NCBI GenBank assembly: GCA_013407085.1 | Contig: JACCGJ010013165.1 | Span: 1-64,000, forward strand | Direction: 5' to 3' | DNA length: 64,000 nucleotides | Source of the DNA: Atriophallophorus winterbourni | Taxonomy: Eukaryota > Platyhelminthes > Trematoda > Plagiorchiida > Microphallidae | Shown: piece by piece, positions 10,345 through 22,619 of the stretch | Position numbering within the stretch: the first letter of the stretch is position 1 | Layout: every line of letters starts with the position of its first letter | Notes under the pieces: generated by a model | Told to the model about the DNA's origin: nothing | The model's database searches: none | Seen by the model: the letters and a program-made list of their open reading frames with translations, nothing else | Position numbers and translations under genes: made by a program

Positions 10345-11098
10345 GGAAACAAAATTCAAACCGGGCGCGTCAAACCTATTGATGTGCAAGCTATTAGTTC
10401 CTCAGGCAGCTTGTTCCAGAAGCTTACCACTCTTTCACTAAAAAAGTGTTGCCTAAGATTCAGACGGCTGTTGTTTTTTTGCGAGCTTCAATGTATGTCC
10501 TCTAGTTGAGGGGTTGATTGCTCGAGAGAACAGGATTTGGCAGCCCTCGTCACCTAAGCCTTTCAGGATTTTGAACGTTTCTATGAGGTCACCCCGTAGA
10601 CGCCGACGCCGAAGGGAGAAGAGACCTAAAGAAATTTGACGTTCTTCGTAGGGTTTCCCGAACATACCTTCAACCATTTTGGTAGCCAGTCGTTGGACTC
10701 TTTCTAATAGTATTATGTCCTTTTGATAAAAAGGCTCCAGGCTTGCACGCAGTATTCTAAATGCGGCCTGACAATCGCCGTATATAAAGGGATAAACACT
10801 TCCGGCGTTCTACATGTCAGAACGGATTCAAGCCTAAAGAGTTCTCCTCTAGCTCGTTGTGCAGCGGTGGCACACAGCGCAGCCCATTTGAAGTCCGCTG
10901 TTACGACCATACCCAAATCCTCAATCCTCTGAATAGATTGAAAGTCGATCCTACCGTTATTCGCAGTTACTGTAATTCTGTCGACTGTGTAATTCTGTAA
11001 TTCTTCTTCTTCTTCTTCCGAATAGACGGCAGGAGGACTACAGTCCGTGAAAGCCGCTTCACCTCCCGAATCTCTGCTATCTAAGCGTAGATTCCTCA
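10345..11098 (-). mobile_element. CR1-like LINE 3' fragment
   Basis: A second, 5'-truncated copy close to the element at 6470: RIEDLGMVVTADFKWAALC, AIVRPHLEYCVQAW, VQRLATKMVEGMFGKPYEER, LFSLRRRRLRGDLIETF and a terminal VSFWNKLPEELI. Frameshifts separate the pieces. Confidence 0.8.
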
Positions 11099-11099
11099 C

Positions 11100-13269
11100 G
11101 AGGAGTTACTGAGCTGAAAGAGTAGGCGAATCGCGCAGGACAGCGGGATGTTCACCGTCCAATATGCGTTTAAACTGCTCTTCGGTGACTGCCCCGATTG
11201 CATCAGCGGAGAGTGCATTCCAAATATTGACCACTTTGGTCTACAGAGTTAAAGGATGGCTTCAGGTGTTCCGTTCGGCTCTTCTGCAACTTCAGCGAAT
11301 GACCTCTAGCTCTGGAGTCCGTGGATACCGAAAAGAATTGATGAAGTTTCGTTCCGTATTATACAAGCAGGATTCTCCGCGTGACCAGCAAATCATATCG
11401 CATTCTTCGATATTCCAGTGGGAAAAGTTTGAGTTCCCGCAATCGGTCGTCATAGGGAATACGAAACATACATTGCACGCACTTGGTAGCTCTCCTTTGG
11501 ACTTTCTCCAGTCGATCCTTCTCCCCTTTGGTTACCGGATAGTTCACCCGAAGCCCAAATTCTAATATTGGTCTAACGTGAGAGTTATACAGAACTTGAA
11601 AAACTTTGGGATTTATCTCTAAGAAGGATCGTCACAATGCCCACCACATGCGGCTGGCAGAACCGACCTTTCTGGCAGTATCCTCCGCAGTTTTGAGGGA
11701 TGAAGTTACCATCACCCCCAAATCTCGCTCTACATCAACTATCCTGAGACCATGGCCCTCCAACTGATATGCATGTCGCATGTTGTTTCTCCCGATGTGC
11801 ATGATAGCACACTTCTTTTCATTAATCGGGAGCATCCATCCGTCAGTCCAATTCCGAAGTTCATTCAAATCATTTTGCAAGTGGGAAGCGTCAGCGGCAG
11901 TCGTGACAGAAGCCCACACCTTCAGATCATCTGCAAATAAGAGACAACCACTGTTTAGAATACCGGGAAGGTCACTCACATAGAGTTTGAACAAGGTTGG
12001 CCCCAGAACGGATCCTTCTGGTACACCAGAAGTGGGGATAAAGGATGCCGATCTGGTCCCATTGACTTCAACGAGGCTTCGCCTTCCGATGAGAAAATCC
12101 TCAATCCAAGCAAGCAAAGAAGCCTGAATGCCATACATTCTTAGTTTCCAAATAAGCCTCTGATGCGGAACACGGTCGAATGCTTTACTGAAGTCGATGA
12201 AGACTACATTAACTGTCACACCAGCGTCAAGGCTTCTGCACCAATGTTCTCGGGCGGTCAGTAGATTGGAGATACATAAGCGGCCTTCCGTGAAGCCGTG
12301 TTGGGCATTCAAGCATTGTTGGGTCTCGCGCAAATACTGTTCTATCTTACCCTTTACGATCCGTTCCAGCAATTTGCCTACGACAGACGTAAGTCTAACA
12401 GGACGGTAATTTACAGGATCTGATAAACTTCCACCTTTGAACATCGGCTTTACTATACCCATTTTCCAATCCTCTGGTAGACGTCCCGAATTGATTGAAA
12501 TTTGGAATATAGCGGCTAAAGGTGAACTGATTATCCTTGATAAAGGTTTTAATATGGCAGGGTGAATACCATCAGGACCTGGAGATGTATGTACCTTTAG
12601 ATGTTCGATGAGGATTCGCACCATGTCAGCCGTGATCTCAAAATTGGGCATTACTTCCGTCGGCGATATTTGTTTGCAGGATATGGTAGGCTCTATTGCG
12701 TAAACTGATTGGTATTGCGATGCAAACACCTCAGCTTTCCCAGTGTCAGTCTCTATAACCTCCCGTTCCAAATTTTCGAGAGAAGGTACGGGGTTCGATG
12801 CTTTGACCCGTCGCCGAATGTACGCAAATAATCGTTTAGGATTATATTTTGAGGAATTTGCTAATTGAAGCTCGAATCGACTTCTTTTATCCTTCTTCAT
12901 TTTGAGGCAAAGATTCCGTACAGCCCCTATTCTTCGTACAACTTTACGTAATGCAAGATGATATGCAACAGTGGCGAGCTCTATGTGGAAACCTGCAGCT
13001 TGAAGTAAACGGGTTTTCTTTAGTACGTCTTTCCAGGTGCCCAAACTCACCTCACGGCTACTCCGAATCACCCTTGACTACTCTGTGTTAATTGAAGAGG
13101 TTTTGCTCTCGGCCCACCTCCGAAATACAAATTTGCTTGTGCGTATTTTCCTGACGTTCCTTGGCCTCAGATGCAGATTCAAAAGCAGGAAGGCTACGAT
13201 TGGAAATCGATGAACGATAAACGCAGCATTTTGTCCACGGTGTGCCTGATGATTTAGATATGAACACAA
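11100..13269 (-). mobile_element. CR1-like LINE, reverse transcriptase region, second family
   Basis: A 5'-truncated CR1-type element on the minus strand. It holds an open reverse transcriptase frame (11632-13071), a frame change near 11600 and the C-terminal block (11359-11547, then down to about 11110). Upstream an in-frame TAG at 13078-13080 separates a further coding remnant reaching 13269. It is clearly distinct in sequence from the copy at 6470. Confidence 0.85.
11632..13071 (-). pseudogene. CR1-like reverse transcriptase, second family
   Basis: About 479 codons stay open. Motifs in order: HTSPGPDGIHPAILKPL, LPEDWKMGIVKPMFKGGS, NYRPVRLTSVVGKLLERIV, NAQHGFTEGRLCISNLL, NVVFIDFSKAFDRVPHQRL (catalytic aspartate), PTSGVPEGSVLGPTLFKLYV, and CLLFADDLKVWA (catalytic FADD). 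The palm domain is intact. The C-terminal part (EKVQRRATKCVQCMF and after) sits in another frame below 11600, so the protein is broken. Confidence 0.88.
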
Positions 13270-13479
13270 ATGCTGCTGGTTTCCGCCATTACTTGTGCTC
13301 CCGGGACCTAATAGTCGTTATCGAGATGCGGTTATCAAGTGCAGTTAATGATGTTGTACTCACCCTTCGAATATACCATTACTTCGCTGTGACGGTACAA
13401 CAAGAAGAGGTGGTGTGCTGTTCTATCATCACGAATCACTTCGCTGCGAACCATTAACTGACCTGCGTTAGATGACTAT

Positions 13480-13740
13480 GATGTTCTTTGGTGCCAAATC
13501 TCATTCAAGCAAGATTTTTATCCTGATTGTGGTTGTTTATAGATCTCCCAGTAATACTCCAATTCTCGATTTTTCCCCTCTTGCATCACTTCGACATGAT
13601 TTAAGTAAAAGATTCTCGCACATACTGACAACCTGACAGTATCTCAGCCCACGTGCAGTCTCTGACTGTGCGACACCTTGCCTGGATCAGGCTTGTGCTT
13701 TCATACCATACTGATAATGGGAGACTTTAACATGCCTCTC
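13480..13740 (+). mobile_element. CR1-like endonuclease fragment split by a SINE-like insertion
   Basis: The plus strand reads KIFILIVVVYRSPSNTPIL before 13621 and LIMGDFNMP after 13714. The two halves form one endonuclease stretch once the 78-bp insert at 13629-13706 and one copy of CATACTGA are removed. Confidence 0.8.
13629..13706 (+). repeat. CATA-tailed SINE-like element, 5'-truncated, with target-site duplication
   Basis: This is the 3' end of the family best seen in full at 17630-17890. It is flanked by the perfect 8-bp direct repeat CATACTGA (13621-13628 and 13707-13714) inside an endonuclease coding stretch, which fixes its boundaries and shows real insertion. Confidence 0.85.
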
Positions 13741-13890
13741 CAGCGTGTTTCAGCATGCAGCTCATTACCCGTGGCGAATCAATTTAGCACGGTGTTAGCC
13801 GCACAGCACAGAAGAACCGCACGATTGCACATCCGTGGAGTCTCATAAACATTTCTATTCCTCCCCCATATCTGTCTAGGCCTGGGCATT
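13740..13890. repeat. CATA-tailed SINE-like family, two joined pieces in opposite orientation
   Basis: 13740-13838 is the head of the family on the minus strand (GTGTTTCAGCATGCAGCTCA reversed order). 13839-13890 is a middle piece on the plus strand (TCATAAACATTTC, then ATATCTGTCTAGGCCTGGG). Confidence 0.7.
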
Positions 13891-14287
13891 ACAGCATTAA
13901 TAGTCAATGGTTTATTGTGGTAATAAAAGCTGATAGCTTGTAAGAAACCACTGGGTGGTGTGTACAGAAAGTCGCACAAAGCGTGCTAAAAAGCATACAT
14001 GATGAGAGGAAAACGGAGGCAAATGGGCCTTATAGCGGGCCATGTTCGCGTATAGCATACACATTGATTGGACATTTGTGGCTTTTTATAGGGAGAAGTG
14101 TCAGCCCAAGATACACTCCCACCACGTCCTCCAGTGCATGACGGACTTGCGGACGGTTGCTTTGGCGTGAGCAACGTTGATGCTTGTAAGCTGGGGAGAA
14201 AAGACTGGAAAGTGTTATTCGTTTATGGCTATGTGAGTGGTATGTAGTATAATGGGATAGATCGGAATGGCGAAAGATAAACAAAAG

Positions 14288-14984
14288 TCACGTGAAAGTT
14301 GATTGCCATAGGTGTTTGTCTAGGCGTTGCTTAAACGAAGACAGTGACTCAGCACATACCACCTCCGGCGGGAGAGCGTTCCAGACACGGCATATGCGAA
14401 GGGGTAGGAAATACCTTCGACTGTTCAGCGGGCTGTTCTGATGAGCAATCATGAGATTTACCCACGATGATTGCGTCGATTGCATAGAGGCATCAGGGGA
14501 TTGCAAGGGTGCTGATTCTCCGTGAAAATTCGAAAGTCAAAAAGCAAATCTCCGCGGAGGAGTCAGTAGCGGATTGAGAAGAGGCCGCTATACTGCAGCC
14601 GTTCTTCGTAGGACATGTTTTGACGGCCGTTGATAGGCTTTGTTGCCCGCCGTTGTGGCGGTTCGAGGGCGTTCATGTCTTGTTGGATCCACGGATGCCA
14701 CGCACTGACTGCTTATTCGAGCGGGGGCGGAGGTAGCTGTGGGAAGAGTCGTCGGTCAAAGCGTCTGAAAAGTCGCTTTAGAAGACCAACGCTATGGTTT
14801 GCGGTTCTTGCAGCCTTGTCGCACTGGCTGGAGCAACCCAAGTCTTGCTGTACGATGACGCCGAGGTCGCTTACCTGGTCCACATGGTGCAAAAGTTCGT
14901 TCCCCAAGTGATAAGCGTAACAAACAGAGTGTCGAATAGCCAGAATGTGGCATTTTGTTGAGTTGAATGGTAAATTGAGCCGAA
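14288..14984 (-). mobile_element. CR1-like LINE 3' fragment
   Basis: Minus-strand blocks KCHILAIRH, VSDLGVIVQQDLGCSSQCDK and, in other frames, YEERLQYSGLFSIRYRLLRG and RICRVWNALPPEVVCAESL then SFKQRLDKHL-x-stop. This is the end of a third CR1-type family, with several frameshifts. Confidence 0.75.
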
Positions 14985-16540
14985 TGCTTAACTGCCACAC
15001 TACCATGAAAAAGTAAAATCCTCAAAGATGGGGAAGGGTCGGACTTAAATAGCTACGGATTCTATTGAAGGGTGAGCACAAACAAACGGGGTAGAGGTGC
15101 CTACACCTCGAATGGAACATGCATTCAAACAAGCTTCGTGAACGAGTAGAGCAACATCAGCATAGCAGCTTCCTTGCGGCTTTTACTATCATGCATCATA
15201 ACAAGCTTCTGTCATCACTCCGCTTGACAACATACAAGGTTAAGCAAACACTTCAAGAAGTTGCTTAGTGCAAGACCGCCATTAAACACAGTTTCGGGAT
15301 ATCCTGAAGCGTAACTAGCCATTGCGATATCTGATCACGGGGACACCAGCCTGGAAGACGCGCTGCGCCGACTAAGGAAAGGTTACTAGTAAGGGTTTTT
15401 AACTGCCTATGCTTTGTGACGGTTTGGCCACCCCGAGATTTACGCCAATCAGGATGTCGCGTCGCGAAAAGTATCCGTTTCGGAAGTCGGTGGTCAGGCA
15501 TCCGTAAAACGTGACCCAACCAGCGTAACCTATGCAGGTTGATCTGCTTCTCTATATCAACATACCTACCGAACAACTGATTTCGGTGAGCATCGGTGCC
15601 TATGCGATTATAACAGCTAACTCCTAGAATGTTGCGGAGACATGGGTTGTCAAATACTTAGAGACGCCAAATGTGTTCCTTACGTAACGTCCACATTTCG
15701 CGCCCATACAGTGACAGCCCGAACTATCGCTTTATAGACTCTACCCTTGAGTAACAGGCAGTCCTTTCTGACGCCAGAGGACGCCAGAGGTGACCTAGGT
15801 TGCGGAATGCTACGGTCGCTTTAGAAATGCGTGCCGAGATCTCCTCATCTAACGATGCAGAATTATTGATACAACAACTGCGATGCGTAAAACATTCGGT
15901 ACGTGCTACCGGTGTAATGCTGTCTTTGATGATGCTGACGCCTGATTGTCAAGTAATAAAGTGCTGTTTGATAGGTCTATGTCATGCAGCGGAACATTGC
16001 ACTCCGAGGGTGCAAAACGCATTCCGAATGCGGGCACAATACTAGCTAGCTTGTTCAGTATCGTCTGTGTACGAGTCGAGAAGCAGAACTATATCATCAG
16101 CATAATCCAAGTCGAGGAGCTTGCCGCCTGGCATTATGTGAACTCCGAAAGCTGGGGCTCCTTCGTTGCATAATTCCATGATGGCATCAATTACAAAATT
16201 GTACAAAAACGGATAAATCGTACATCCTTGTCGGACGCCAATTGTGGTGTGGAATTTGGGTTAGAGTTCGTTGTAAACCTTAACGCATCCGGATGCATAG
16301 GCATAAAGTGCACGTAGTAAGTTGACATACTTTTACGGAACGCCTTTGCACAGCAAGGTGTTAAACAGGACATTTCGATCGACTGCATCAAAGGCTCCTT
16401 TGAAGTCTAATAAGATGGCTATTGTCGGCTGCCGATAATTGTGCCGCAGTTCTAAGATACGTCGAACAGTGAAAATGTGGTCGACACAGCCTCTGCCAGT
16501 CCGGAAGCCAGCTTGCTGCTCTCGGATCTGTGATTCCCTG
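14985..16540 (-). mobile_element. RTE-like LINE, copy 1, degenerate
   Basis: The minus strand carries QAGFRTGRGCVDHIFTVRRI, AILLDFKGAFDAVDRNVLF, GVRQGCTIYPFLYNFVIDAI, LLDLDYADDIVLL (catalytic YADD) and a C-terminal INLHRLRWLGHVLRMPDHRL. This layout is that of RTE-type LINEs such as schistosome SR2. A close relative lies at 58345-60560; both share the same 3' region (14985-15300 and 58345-58670). Many stops. Confidence 0.82.
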
Positions 16541-17345
16541 TGCGATGGTCCGGATAGTATACACCCAATGCATTTATATGTATTGGCGGGTATCATACAC
16601 AAACCACTGGCGCTTATCTTTAGTTTATACCTGTGGTGTGTTAGGTTACCACAAGATTTGATGTCAAACTAATGTATAAGGCTGGTGAAACCAGTAATCC
16701 GGCTAACTACCGACCGGTTACCCTCACTTCCGTAGTTTGGAAAACTCTGGAACGACTGCTGAATAAAAGATGAGAGATTTTCTCTTTACAAACAGTCAGC
16801 CAAAATCTGTTTAGCGTGGTTTTGCGCCTCCAATCGCATCACTGCTCGCGAGCACTGGGACACCCGTTGGTCACTGCCTTCATGGATTTCAGTAATGCTT
16901 TTGACCGTGTCCCATTGAAACGTCTATTGCTCAATCTCCGTGCTTTTAGTGTAAAGGGACCTGTTCTAAATCTGATTGAAGACTTCCTTACTGACCGTTA
17001 TACACAGGTCAAGGTTAACGGGGTTAAGTCGCCGACTACACGTCAAATTCCGGGGTTCCGCAGGGATCTGTTCTCCGCCCGTTACTTTTCAAAGTTATGT
17101 CAATAACCTCCCCGACTCATTAAATCTGAGTGGTCTACTCTTTGCCGATTACCTGAAAGTTTGGGGTGCAGTAAGCTCTTCTGCTGACAGTACAATTTCC
17201 CAGAAAGAATTGGACAAATTGCTTGATTGGACGGTAAAATCATCAGCTATTAATACAGTGATCATTGCCTTGGTACATATCAGCGGCTACCCAACTAACT
17301 GCGATGTTCCATCACAGTTCAAGATTTCAGAGGTTTTGCGATGAA
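16541..17345 (+). mobile_element. CR1-like LINE reverse transcriptase fragment, degenerate
   Basis: The plus strand opens with GPDSIHPMHLYVLAGI, then TAREHWD-like, PTSGVPQGS-like and LLFADYLKVWGAV blocks in shifting frames. The catalytic FADD is altered to FADY. It abuts the RTE copy directly, in the opposite direction. Confidence 0.75.
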
Positions 17346-17629
17346 TGAGAAGCAGCAAATCGCCTGGAGAGAACGAAATTTCTGTTTAACTTATTAAAGC
17401 CTCTGTGGATACATTAATCACTTCACTGCATAAAAACCTTTTGTTCTGATTGATCGATCAAGTAAACAAGTGAAATGAATGATTGCCTGCAAACTAGGCT
17501 TTATTCAATTCACAATTGCAGTAGAGTGGATGCAAAACAGAGAGTGAGTATCGTGTTATAATAAGATTGAAAAACGGTAATAAAGCATATAGCAGCAAAC
17601 TTCATAGCATGAATGAGAGTATGCTGTTA

Positions 17630-17890
17630 AACGGATGTGCACGGATGTGCAATCGTACAGTACTTCTGTGCTGTGCGGCTAACACCGTGCTAAATTGATT
17701 GGCCACGGGTAGTGAGCTGCATGCTGAAACACGCTGGAGTCTCACTACCATTTGTATTATCTGTATTCTCTATTTCTCATATCTGTCTAGGCATGGGCAA
17801 CCTGACAGTAATATCGCCCACGTGCAGTCTCTGATTGTGCGGCACTTTGCCTGGATCAGGCTTGTGCTTTCATACATACATACATACATG
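17630..17890 (+). repeat. CATA-tailed SINE-like element, near full length
   Basis: Best reference copy. It starts with repeats of CACGGATGTG, runs through GTGCTGTGCGGCTAACACC, GTAGTGAGCTGCATGCTGAA, TCTGTCTAGGCATGGGCAAC and CTTTGCCTGGATCAGGCTTG, and ends in (CATA)n. No convincing tRNA box A/B was seen. Repeated 5' truncation with an intact 3' end across the family suggests LINE-driven retroposition. Confidence 0.85.
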
Positions 17891-18199
17891 CTGTTAAATA
17901 AAAATGTGCAATATCATGCTTGTCTGATGCGTAAATTGTTAAATGTACTCTTTGTTGTTTTGTATATGCTCCTCGAGTTTTGATTCAGTTGCGTCAGGTT
18001 GATTAAAATGGGGAGCGAGAGACTGCGAAATCATGAGTACCGAATTCAGGAATTTCAGAATTGTTGTCAGAATTAACAGGCGTGTTTTCCTCAAGATTGG
18101 TACGGCGAGTGGCCTGCAGACAATCGTTACCTTTTGGAGCTAGATGACGGATTAAAACTGTATCTTCTCGACTATAAGGTAAACGAACGGGTATATTGC

Positions 18200-18890
18200 G
18201 GGTTGCATTCTAACAATTCAACTTCCTCAACAAAATTATCATATTTGTAATTTCGGGAAAGCTTCTTGAGCAACACAATACCGGATGTTGTCAGTCACAT
18301 AGGAAGGGTAGTACCTATTGCTGATCGACAATTATATGCAAATAGGCGTTCTTAGGGTGCTAGAATTTATTTTTACAAACACAAGTGTGATTGTTTGATC
18401 CCCGTTCTCGTAGAGCTCCCCTAGGCCAAATCTTCCCGAAAATCGGTTGATTGCAGCATCTGCTGCTCCAGTACTGCATTCCAATCGCCGCCCACAACCA
18501 ATCTCATTTCCGTTTACTCTATCGACAACGGATTGAATAAATCGTCTTTTGTATTTTATTCGGCAGATAACGTTGAGGCATACACTAAACGATAGTAATC
18601 TTGAAACGATGCCCCTTCCGCCGGACAAGTAAAATTCTTGGAGAGACGGGCGTCCATGATATGAGTGCTAGCTTTGCATGATCTCTGAGTGCTGTCGCTA
18701 CTCCTTGCTTGCCAGATCCGTGTTCATGCGAACTGTATAGGAGCCAGTATGTACAATCGACTTCTGGGATCTTAATCGGTTTGGATCCGTGCCCAGGAAA
18801 GCGAAGCTCAGATAGAGAAGCAACATCTACCCAGGAGTCTAGTAAAAAGCGCATCGTAATGACTTGACTACCCACATCCAGCAGTGTCCT
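18200..18890 (-). mobile_element. LINE endonuclease fragment (RTE-like)
   Basis: The minus strand reads WVDVASLSELRFPGHGSKPI, DCTYWLLYSSHEHGSGKQGV, ISWTPVSPRILLVRRKGHRF and, in another frame, LVVGGDWNAVLEQQ. These match the endonuclease part of widespread EN/RT LINEs (GDWNA catalytic block). Frameshifts are present. Confidence 0.75.
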
Positions 18891-18929
18891 TACTATCTAT
18901 AAAATGCTCCCACGTGGCGTGCGTCTCAA

Positions 18930-19430
18930 ATAGCCTCTGACAACCAAGTCTAACTCCTGGCCTGCACGAGTGGCTTTCACAAGCCCGGCGGAACTGCTCT
19001 TACTGTTCTTACCGAGAAGGGGCGAAGGTGGGTGACTGGCGCCTTAAAACCAGTTTGCTCCGGGCAGATGGAGCTCGTCAGCTACTGGCAATCCATCTAG
19101 GGGAAGCAAAACCCTGACTCCGAACCCCCACTGCCTTGTGGGTCACCCGATTGCGGGAAAGGCTTCGGGAGAAAACCCCGAGGAAAAATCCGTAGGTAGA
19201 TAACTAGCGCACAGCGCGTTTATCTGCCAACTCCCCGCTGCCTTGTCGGTTGCACTTGGCTGTGCAAAGGCTAGAGAGGTGTACTGGAACAAACACCAAG
19301 TGGTGCTGGGGACATCACTTGTACACTATCTCCAAGGAACTTCATGATGATGTCTCAATCCGAGACATCAATGAAGCCGGCTAATCCACCCGTGGAGCCA
19401 GCCGCACAAAAGTAAAGTAAGTAAGTGTCC
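18930..19430 (+). repeat. LINE 5'-UTR-like repeat with AAGTA tail
   Basis: 18930-19110 matches 54948-55150, which precedes a LINE endonuclease on the plus strand. Shared blocks include CTGACAACCAAGTC-type, CGACTGGCG-type and TTAAAACCAGTT. 19300-19425 matches 2072-2176 and ends in GCACAAAAGTAAAGTAAGTA. Confidence 0.55.
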
Positions 19431-19663
19431 TTACATTCCATCATCCCACATAAAAACCCTGCATATGTTTATGACCCCAGCTTGCTTACCTTTGACACTA
19501 GCCGCTGGGAGAGCCAAGGGCGCGTCGCGCCTTGGGAAAGCCGTAGCATAGTGCTCAGAGTTATTTTCAGTCATGTTCATGAAGTTTCTAGAGGATAGTA
19601 TACAATAGATATCCCCAGCACCACTTGGTGTTTGTTCCAGTACACCTCTCTAGCCTTTGCACA
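19261..19663. repeat. Perfect 52-bp inverted repeat around a 299-bp spacer
   Basis: Arms 19261-19312 and 19612-19663 are exact reverse complements. Arm 1 begins TGTGCAAAGGCTAGAGAGG and ends GTGCTGGGGA. Two copies of one repeat segment facing each other would explain it. Confidence 0.9.
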
Positions 19664-20180
19664 CATAAATGTTCGCTCGTCTGCGATGGTTGGGACATGT
19701 TTTAAGAATGCCACCTCACTGTTTACTATACCGCGCCTTATTCGCAGAAGCTGGGAGAAACGACCGGGTGGCTAGTCAATGACGTGGTCCGTTGGGAAGA
19801 AGAAACTCACCGTAGCGTTAGGCTCAGTTAGGCCTATTCGTTGGTCTGGGTGGGGTCCAAAAGCTCCACCTAATACTTCGCTGGAAACCTTACGATATTT
19901 GGCTGCAAACCGAAGTCAGTGGCGGCAGTGTATTTTATTGTGTCATAAATTTTTTATCCGGTATTATTTTATAGGAAAAAATATAAAAACAAAACGAAAA
20001 ATTACAAAATCACATGCAGTGAAACTACAAATACAAGCTGTTTTTGCGAATTTGCTTTTGCATATTTCACTTGACTGCTTTCCCCTTTTTGCGCGTTGCT
20101 TATCTTCTTTTCCTGCTTGATATTTTTGGCACTGTCTGGCTCCAGACATGTGCTTCATGATGATGATGATGATGAATTGC
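19664..20180 (+). mobile_element. LINE 3' end (RTE-like) with GAT-repeat tail
   Basis: Degraded coding remains (RLRWLGHVLRMPP-like, ALFAEAGRN-like) are followed by an A/T-rich 3' UTR that matches 26026-26220. It ends in a run of ATG/GAT triplets near 20155-20174, as RTE-type LINE tails often do. Confidence 0.65.
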
Positions 20181-20483
20181 AACCTACATAGCAGTTGGCA
20201 GATAGAAATAGCTGTTCGCAATGTTTGGTCAAGTGAATTCAGATTTCTCGGTTTCTGTTTTTTCTAATGGTTGGCAGATATAAGATCTAAAGTACTGTGA
20301 ATCTCGAAGCTGATATTTCTTCGGCAATGGGTTAACTGACTGATGGTCTAAATGTGATCTACCACCATTGTATATTTGTGGTTCGTATTCATTTGCATTC
20401 TTTAGGCAGATGCGTAAATGTGCAGCACTTCTTCAATGCACATCTAGGATTGTGTTATATTGATTTGAAAACGGTACTAGGCT

Positions 20484-20632
20484 ACATGCGGAAACACGCT
20501 AGAATTTCCATTTCTTATGCATGTCTAGGCCTGGGAAACCTGGCATTATCTAAGTCCACGCGCAGTTTCGGACTATGCTGCACTTTGCCTGGATCCGGGC
20601 TTATGATTTCATACATCATGATACATTCTTTG
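20484..20632 (+). repeat. CATA-tailed SINE-like element, partial
   Basis: Shows GGAAACACGCTAGAAT, ATGTCTAGGCCTGGGAAACC and CTTTGCCTGGATCCGGGCTT, then a diverged CATA tail. Confidence 0.75.
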
Positions 20633-20639
20633 TGACGCA

Positions 20640-21690
20640 TTTGGCTCTCTAGGGGTGTTGATGGCTTGATTGTGCTTTCTCACAACAAAAGGTCAACTTC
20701 TGTTCTTACGAATAGTTCATCATCCTGATGATGTTTTCTTGATTTGATTGCAAGTGGCTTGTACTCTGGCGACACTTTCTTTTAAGTGTGTGTGGTGATT
20801 CAACGCTTGGTTGAAACCGCATAGGATAAATGTATCGCGATCCCCGCTGAACGGAATTTCAATATTAGCGTTCAGATCAAGAAAGTCATGGCCAAATAGA
20901 ACTTCAGTGTAGAGATTCGGTAGTACAAATAATTTGAATTTGTCATATAAGGCACATCCTTATTGGATTAATTCTGAACAATAACCCTTTGTTTGACAAG
21001 AGTAACATAGACGCCATTTTGACCACTGAGTACCTTGGTTATATTTTCCAATTGTGTGAACTCCCTATAATAGCGCTAATGCAACCATAAGAACCCTCAG
21101 TGTCGAAAAGGGGGAGATCTCATTAATTCGGTCAGTCGTGAGTATGAGGAGTAGACAACAGATGGAAAAACTGACGTGAAACTGCCGTTTGCTTGGTGTT
21201 TGTCTTTAGATTTTGAACTTCGCACACATTGAAAATGTGCTCTTTTGCCGCACAGGTGGCAAATAGTCTCTCGTGTAGGGCATTTGGATCGAGTCTTTTG
21301 GGTGTAACCGCAATAATGATACAATCGCGTGGATCTTGATGATCGCTGTCCAGATGAGACTGTGATGACAGTACAGCCGGGTTTAAGTTGTGCATAGAAT
21401 GGCTGAACATGGAAAGGACTGATTACCCGTTTAGGATTGTGGTTGCTTGAGCTAATTCAAAATATCTCGCAAGTCAGTGTGTCTCGTCTAGACTGAATTT
21501 TAACTGTGCCCAGAGTATTCCGCGGTTAAAAGTTAACTAAATTTTATTTATTATGGCATTTTGTATACATTCTTTCTCATATTCTAATGCGATGACAACT
21601 TTAAATTCACAATCTTTGGCCAAGGATTTTAGTTTTAGCACAAATTGTTCAACGTCTTGCTCAGGTTCCTGAATATGTATTCAGCTATTC
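20640..21690 (-). mobile_element. Gypsy-type LTR element remnant: gag, zinc knuckles, protease
   Basis: On the minus strand: AKDCEFKVVIALEYEKECIQ (gag end), YHYCGYTQKTRSKCPTRETI with CHLCGKRAHFQCVRSSK (two zinc-knuckle-like groups), then LYTEVLFGHDFLDLNANIEI (protease end) and an RT leader. Many stops. The layout resembles K02A2.6-like Gypsy polyproteins. No LTR was found for this piece. Confidence 0.65.
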
Positions 21691-21721
21691 TTCGGGCTTG
21701 TGGGGGTGTGAAATCTCAAGC

Positions 21722-21930
21722 TTAATTCAAGCAAAGTGCCGCACAGTCATAGACTGCAAGCGGGCTAAGATACTGCCAGTTTGCCCAGGCCTAGACAGAT
21801 ATGGGAAATGAAAATAGCAATGGTAGTGAGACTACAGCGTGTATTCGCATGCAGCCCACTACCGGTGGCAATTCACTGTAGCACGGCGTTAGCTACACAA
21901 CACAGAAGTGTTTCACGTTTGCACATCCTT
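21722..21930 (-). repeat. CATA-tailed SINE-like element
   Basis: Minus-strand copy covering head to near the tail; the blocks CCCAGGCCTAGACAGATATG and GCAAAGTGCCGCACAGTCA are recognisable. Confidence 0.8.
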
Positions 21931-21939
21931 GCCATCGAT

Positions 21940-22036
21940 GCAATGCCTGGGCAACCTGACAGTATCTTAGCCCACGTGCAGTCTGTGACTATGCGGCACT
22001 TTGCCTGGACTAGGCTTGTGCTTTCATCATCATCAT
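21940..22036 (+). repeat. CATA-tailed SINE-like element, 3' end, TCA-type tail
   Basis: Starts at GCCTGGGCAACCTGACAGTA and runs to GGCTTGTGCTTTCATCATCA. It follows a minus-strand copy head to head. Confidence 0.8.
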
Positions 22037-22619
22037 CTCGAGTACAGAATTATATTCGGCGCAGCCTGCGTATTATCATATACCAGAGCTCACGTCTATA
22101 TCTACATCTGCGTAGCCTGATGGAGAGGCGAAGTAATCACCTTATCATAGCAAAAAGTATGTAGCGGAAAGGTATGATGTAGTCGGTTATTTTACTGCTG
22201 ATTCTAAACAATTATTTTCTTCACTATCGTTTTATCGATATTCCTCGACGTGCTCGGATTCCGTCATACCACCGGGTTGGCTGGCTTGCCTAATTGCTTA
22301 GACAACCAGTTAGTGATCTTACTCGCTACTCACGTTCCTGTGCTCGTTTACGGTTTGTAGTTTCTTCCACAAAATCAACTAAATACGCCCACCTGCGATT
22401 TAATTTATGTTCTCTATCACACATGTCACAATTTGTGAATGGGAAATCATGGTTTTCCTAAAGGGCTTTTATTTGCCCTAACCAAACTCAAAATGGCCAG
22501 ACCCTCACTCGCGCAAGTGATGATAACCTCGAGAGCTTAACTGTGTGCATTTGGTGCGAACCGTTTCCCATGTTGTGGGCCAAGTGATGAGAATTCGCAG
22601 TGGCTTGTTACTTGGTGAT

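Noticed and set aside
10995..11022. TTC triplet run as a regulatory tract
   Set aside because: On the minus strand it encodes a glutamate run inside a CR1 reverse transcriptase fragment; a slippage product.
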